In this document: piece after piece, positions 4,639 to 5,541 of the stretch
How the letters are laid out: each line of letters opens with the position of its first letter
Position numbering within the stretch: position 1 is the first letter of the stretch
Assembly: GCA_023136815.1 (NCBI GenBank)
Contig: JAGLQM010000056.1
Coordinates: 1-5,541, forward strand
Length of the DNA stretch: 5,541 nt
Direction: 5' to 3'
DNA from: Thermoplasmata archaeon
GTDB taxonomy: Archaea > Thermoplasmatota > Thermoplasmata > SG8-5
Notes under the pieces: generated by a model
Seen by the model: only the letters and a program-made list of their open reading frames with translations
Databases searched by the model: none
What the model was told of the DNA's origin: nothing
Position numbers and translations under genes: made by a program

Positions 4639-4729
4639 GAGTGATGATGAAATGATTCAGTCCATTTAATGTTATCACATAGATTTTAATATTCAGTCAT
4701 ATATCGCACCCATTCCAAAGGTCATTTTC
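4639..4729. promoter_or_regulatory. Divergent promoter region, UPF0282 gene and antiporter
   Basis: For the antiporter, TTTTAATATT (4684-4693) lies about 40 bases before its ATG. For the minus-strand gene, CATTAAAT near 4663-4670 lies about 27 bases before its ATG, and the AT-rich block at 4684-4693 could serve either direction. The assignments rest on composition and spacing. Confidence 0.45.
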
Positions 4730-5541
4730 ATGGAACTCGACCTGAACCCGTTCATACTGATATTCGCAATAGCCAGTATCGTGGCAATCCTTGCAAAGCA
4801 AATAAGATTCCCATACACCATCACTCTGGTTCTTGCAGGAATCGTGGTGGCAATTTTTGGTCTTGAAGCTCCCTTTGAACTTGGCTATGACTTGATTTTT
4901 CATATTTTACTGCCGCCGCTGCTCTTCGAAGGTGCACTTCACATGCGGCTTTCCCATCTTCGGGACAATGCAAAATTAATCCTGCTTCTGATATTGCCTG
5001 GCCTATTGGGTTCGGTGTTTCTTGTTGCGTTCCTGTTGAATATTATGTTCCCTGCTATTCCTTTCATGTTTATGCTTCTGCTGGCAGCAATCGCCATTCC
5101 TACGGATCCGGCAACCATACTGGCTTTCTACAAGGAAATGAAGGTTCCAGTTAAATTGAGGAGCATTGTTGAGGGCGAGAGCGTCTTTGACGATGGACTG
5201 GCAATTGTGTTCTGGAATGTGATTGTGGTGATAATTGCTGCCACGGCAATTGGCGGCACAGGCGAGGTTCTGGTTGAGGGCCACCACATACTCGAGGGAA
5301 TAGGCCAGTTCCTGAAACTATCATTCCTGGGAATCGTTATCGGCGGCGTCATGGGATACCTTGCATACCTGATTATTAAAAAGATTAATGACAAATTTAC
5401 TGAAATCATGATTACTGTTATTCTGGCATTTGGTATATTTGCATTTGCAGAATTCCTGGGTGGTTCTGGTGTATTTGCAGTTGTCATAGCTGGTCTTATT
5501 CTGGGAAATTACGGAACAAGGTTTGCCATGGCTCCATCAAC
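4730..5541 (+). CDS. nhaP: NhaP-like Na+(K+)/H+ antiporter (CPA1), partial
   Basis: An inner-membrane cation/proton exchanger; 270 residues are visible and the frame runs off the window. It starts MELDLNPFILIFAIASIVA, the first ATG in an open frame, with no earlier ATG or GTG nearby. Several hydrophobic helices follow, with LPPLLFEGALHM (61-72) matching the conserved LPPLLFE block of CPA1 antiporters. The two discontinuous-helix motifs are present: PTDPAT (124-129, D126) and EGESVFDDG (148-156). By analogy with MjNhaP1 (D132, N160, D161) the ion site would be D126, D154 and D155, so the usual Asn is Asp. GGSGVFAVVIAGLILGN at the visible C-terminal end is also family-typical. Likely roles are pH and sodium homeostasis. 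The missing C-terminus would decide whether a cytoplasmic TrkA-type domain is attached. Confidence 0.93.
   Translation, partial: MELDLNPFILIFAIASIVAILAKQIRFPYTITLVLAGIVVAIFGLEAPFELGYDLIFHILLPPLLFEGALHMRLSHLRDNAKLILLLILPGLLGSVFLVAFLLNIMFPAIPFMFMLLLAAIAIPTDPATILAFYKEMKVPVKLRSIVEGESVFDDGLAIVFWNVIVVIIAATAIGGTGEVLVEGHHILEGIGQFLKLSFLGIVIGGVMGYLAYLIIKKINDKFTEIMITVILAFGIFAFAEFLGGSGVFAVVIAGLILGNYGTRFAMAPS

Overview
The window is archaeal. It encodes the N-terminal part of hypusine-containing initiation factor aIF5A, the two prenyltransferases that build the archaeal ether-lipid core (GGGP synthase and a UbiA-family DGGGP synthase), a UPF0282-type metallo-beta-lactamase-fold protein, and a tRNA-Phe without an encoded CCA. 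Several genes have TATA/BRE-like promoters about 25-30 bases before the start codon, as expected for leaderless archaeal mRNAs. A euryarchaeal lineage, possibly Thermoplasmatota, fits the protein sequences, but that placement is an impression rather than a tested result.

Layout. Bases 1-218 (minus) are the 5' part of aIF5A, cut by the window edge. It diverges across about 100 bases from a plus-strand operon, 322-1889: UbiA prenyltransferase, then GGGP synthase, joined by an ATGA overlap. These carry out two consecutive steps of membrane lipid synthesis. GGGP synthase converges on, and overlaps by 14 bases, a minus-strand pair, 2847-1876: a small TPR-like protein of unknown function followed by pdxT, the glutaminase subunit of PLP synthase. 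No pdxS is in view.

Bases 2848-3771 hold only one gene, tRNA-Phe(GAA), at 3330-3402 on the minus strand. The rest is an unusually dense series of inverted repeats. Downstream of the tRNA are two exact-period 102-bp tandem units and a third enlarged unit. Their stems differ by at least one compensatory base-pair change, and the last unit ends in a 13-bp inverted repeat that includes the 3' end of the tRNA gene. Upstream of the tRNA lie an inverted copy of the repeat's first hairpin, two 13-base palindromes around the tRNA promoter, and a further run of hairpins reaching the stop codon of the next gene. This is the least explained part of the window.

Bases 3772-4638 (minus) encode the UPF0282 metal-dependent hydrolase. 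It diverges from a plus-strand NhaP-like cation/proton antiporter (4730 to the window end, truncated), whose ion-binding motif reads Asp-Asp where CPA1 proteins usually have Asn-Asp.

The coding parts look like ordinary archaeal housekeeping genes. The main points for a second look are the tRNA-associated hairpin repeats, the duplicated PdxT C-terminus with its alternative hairpins, and the Asp-Asp antiporter.
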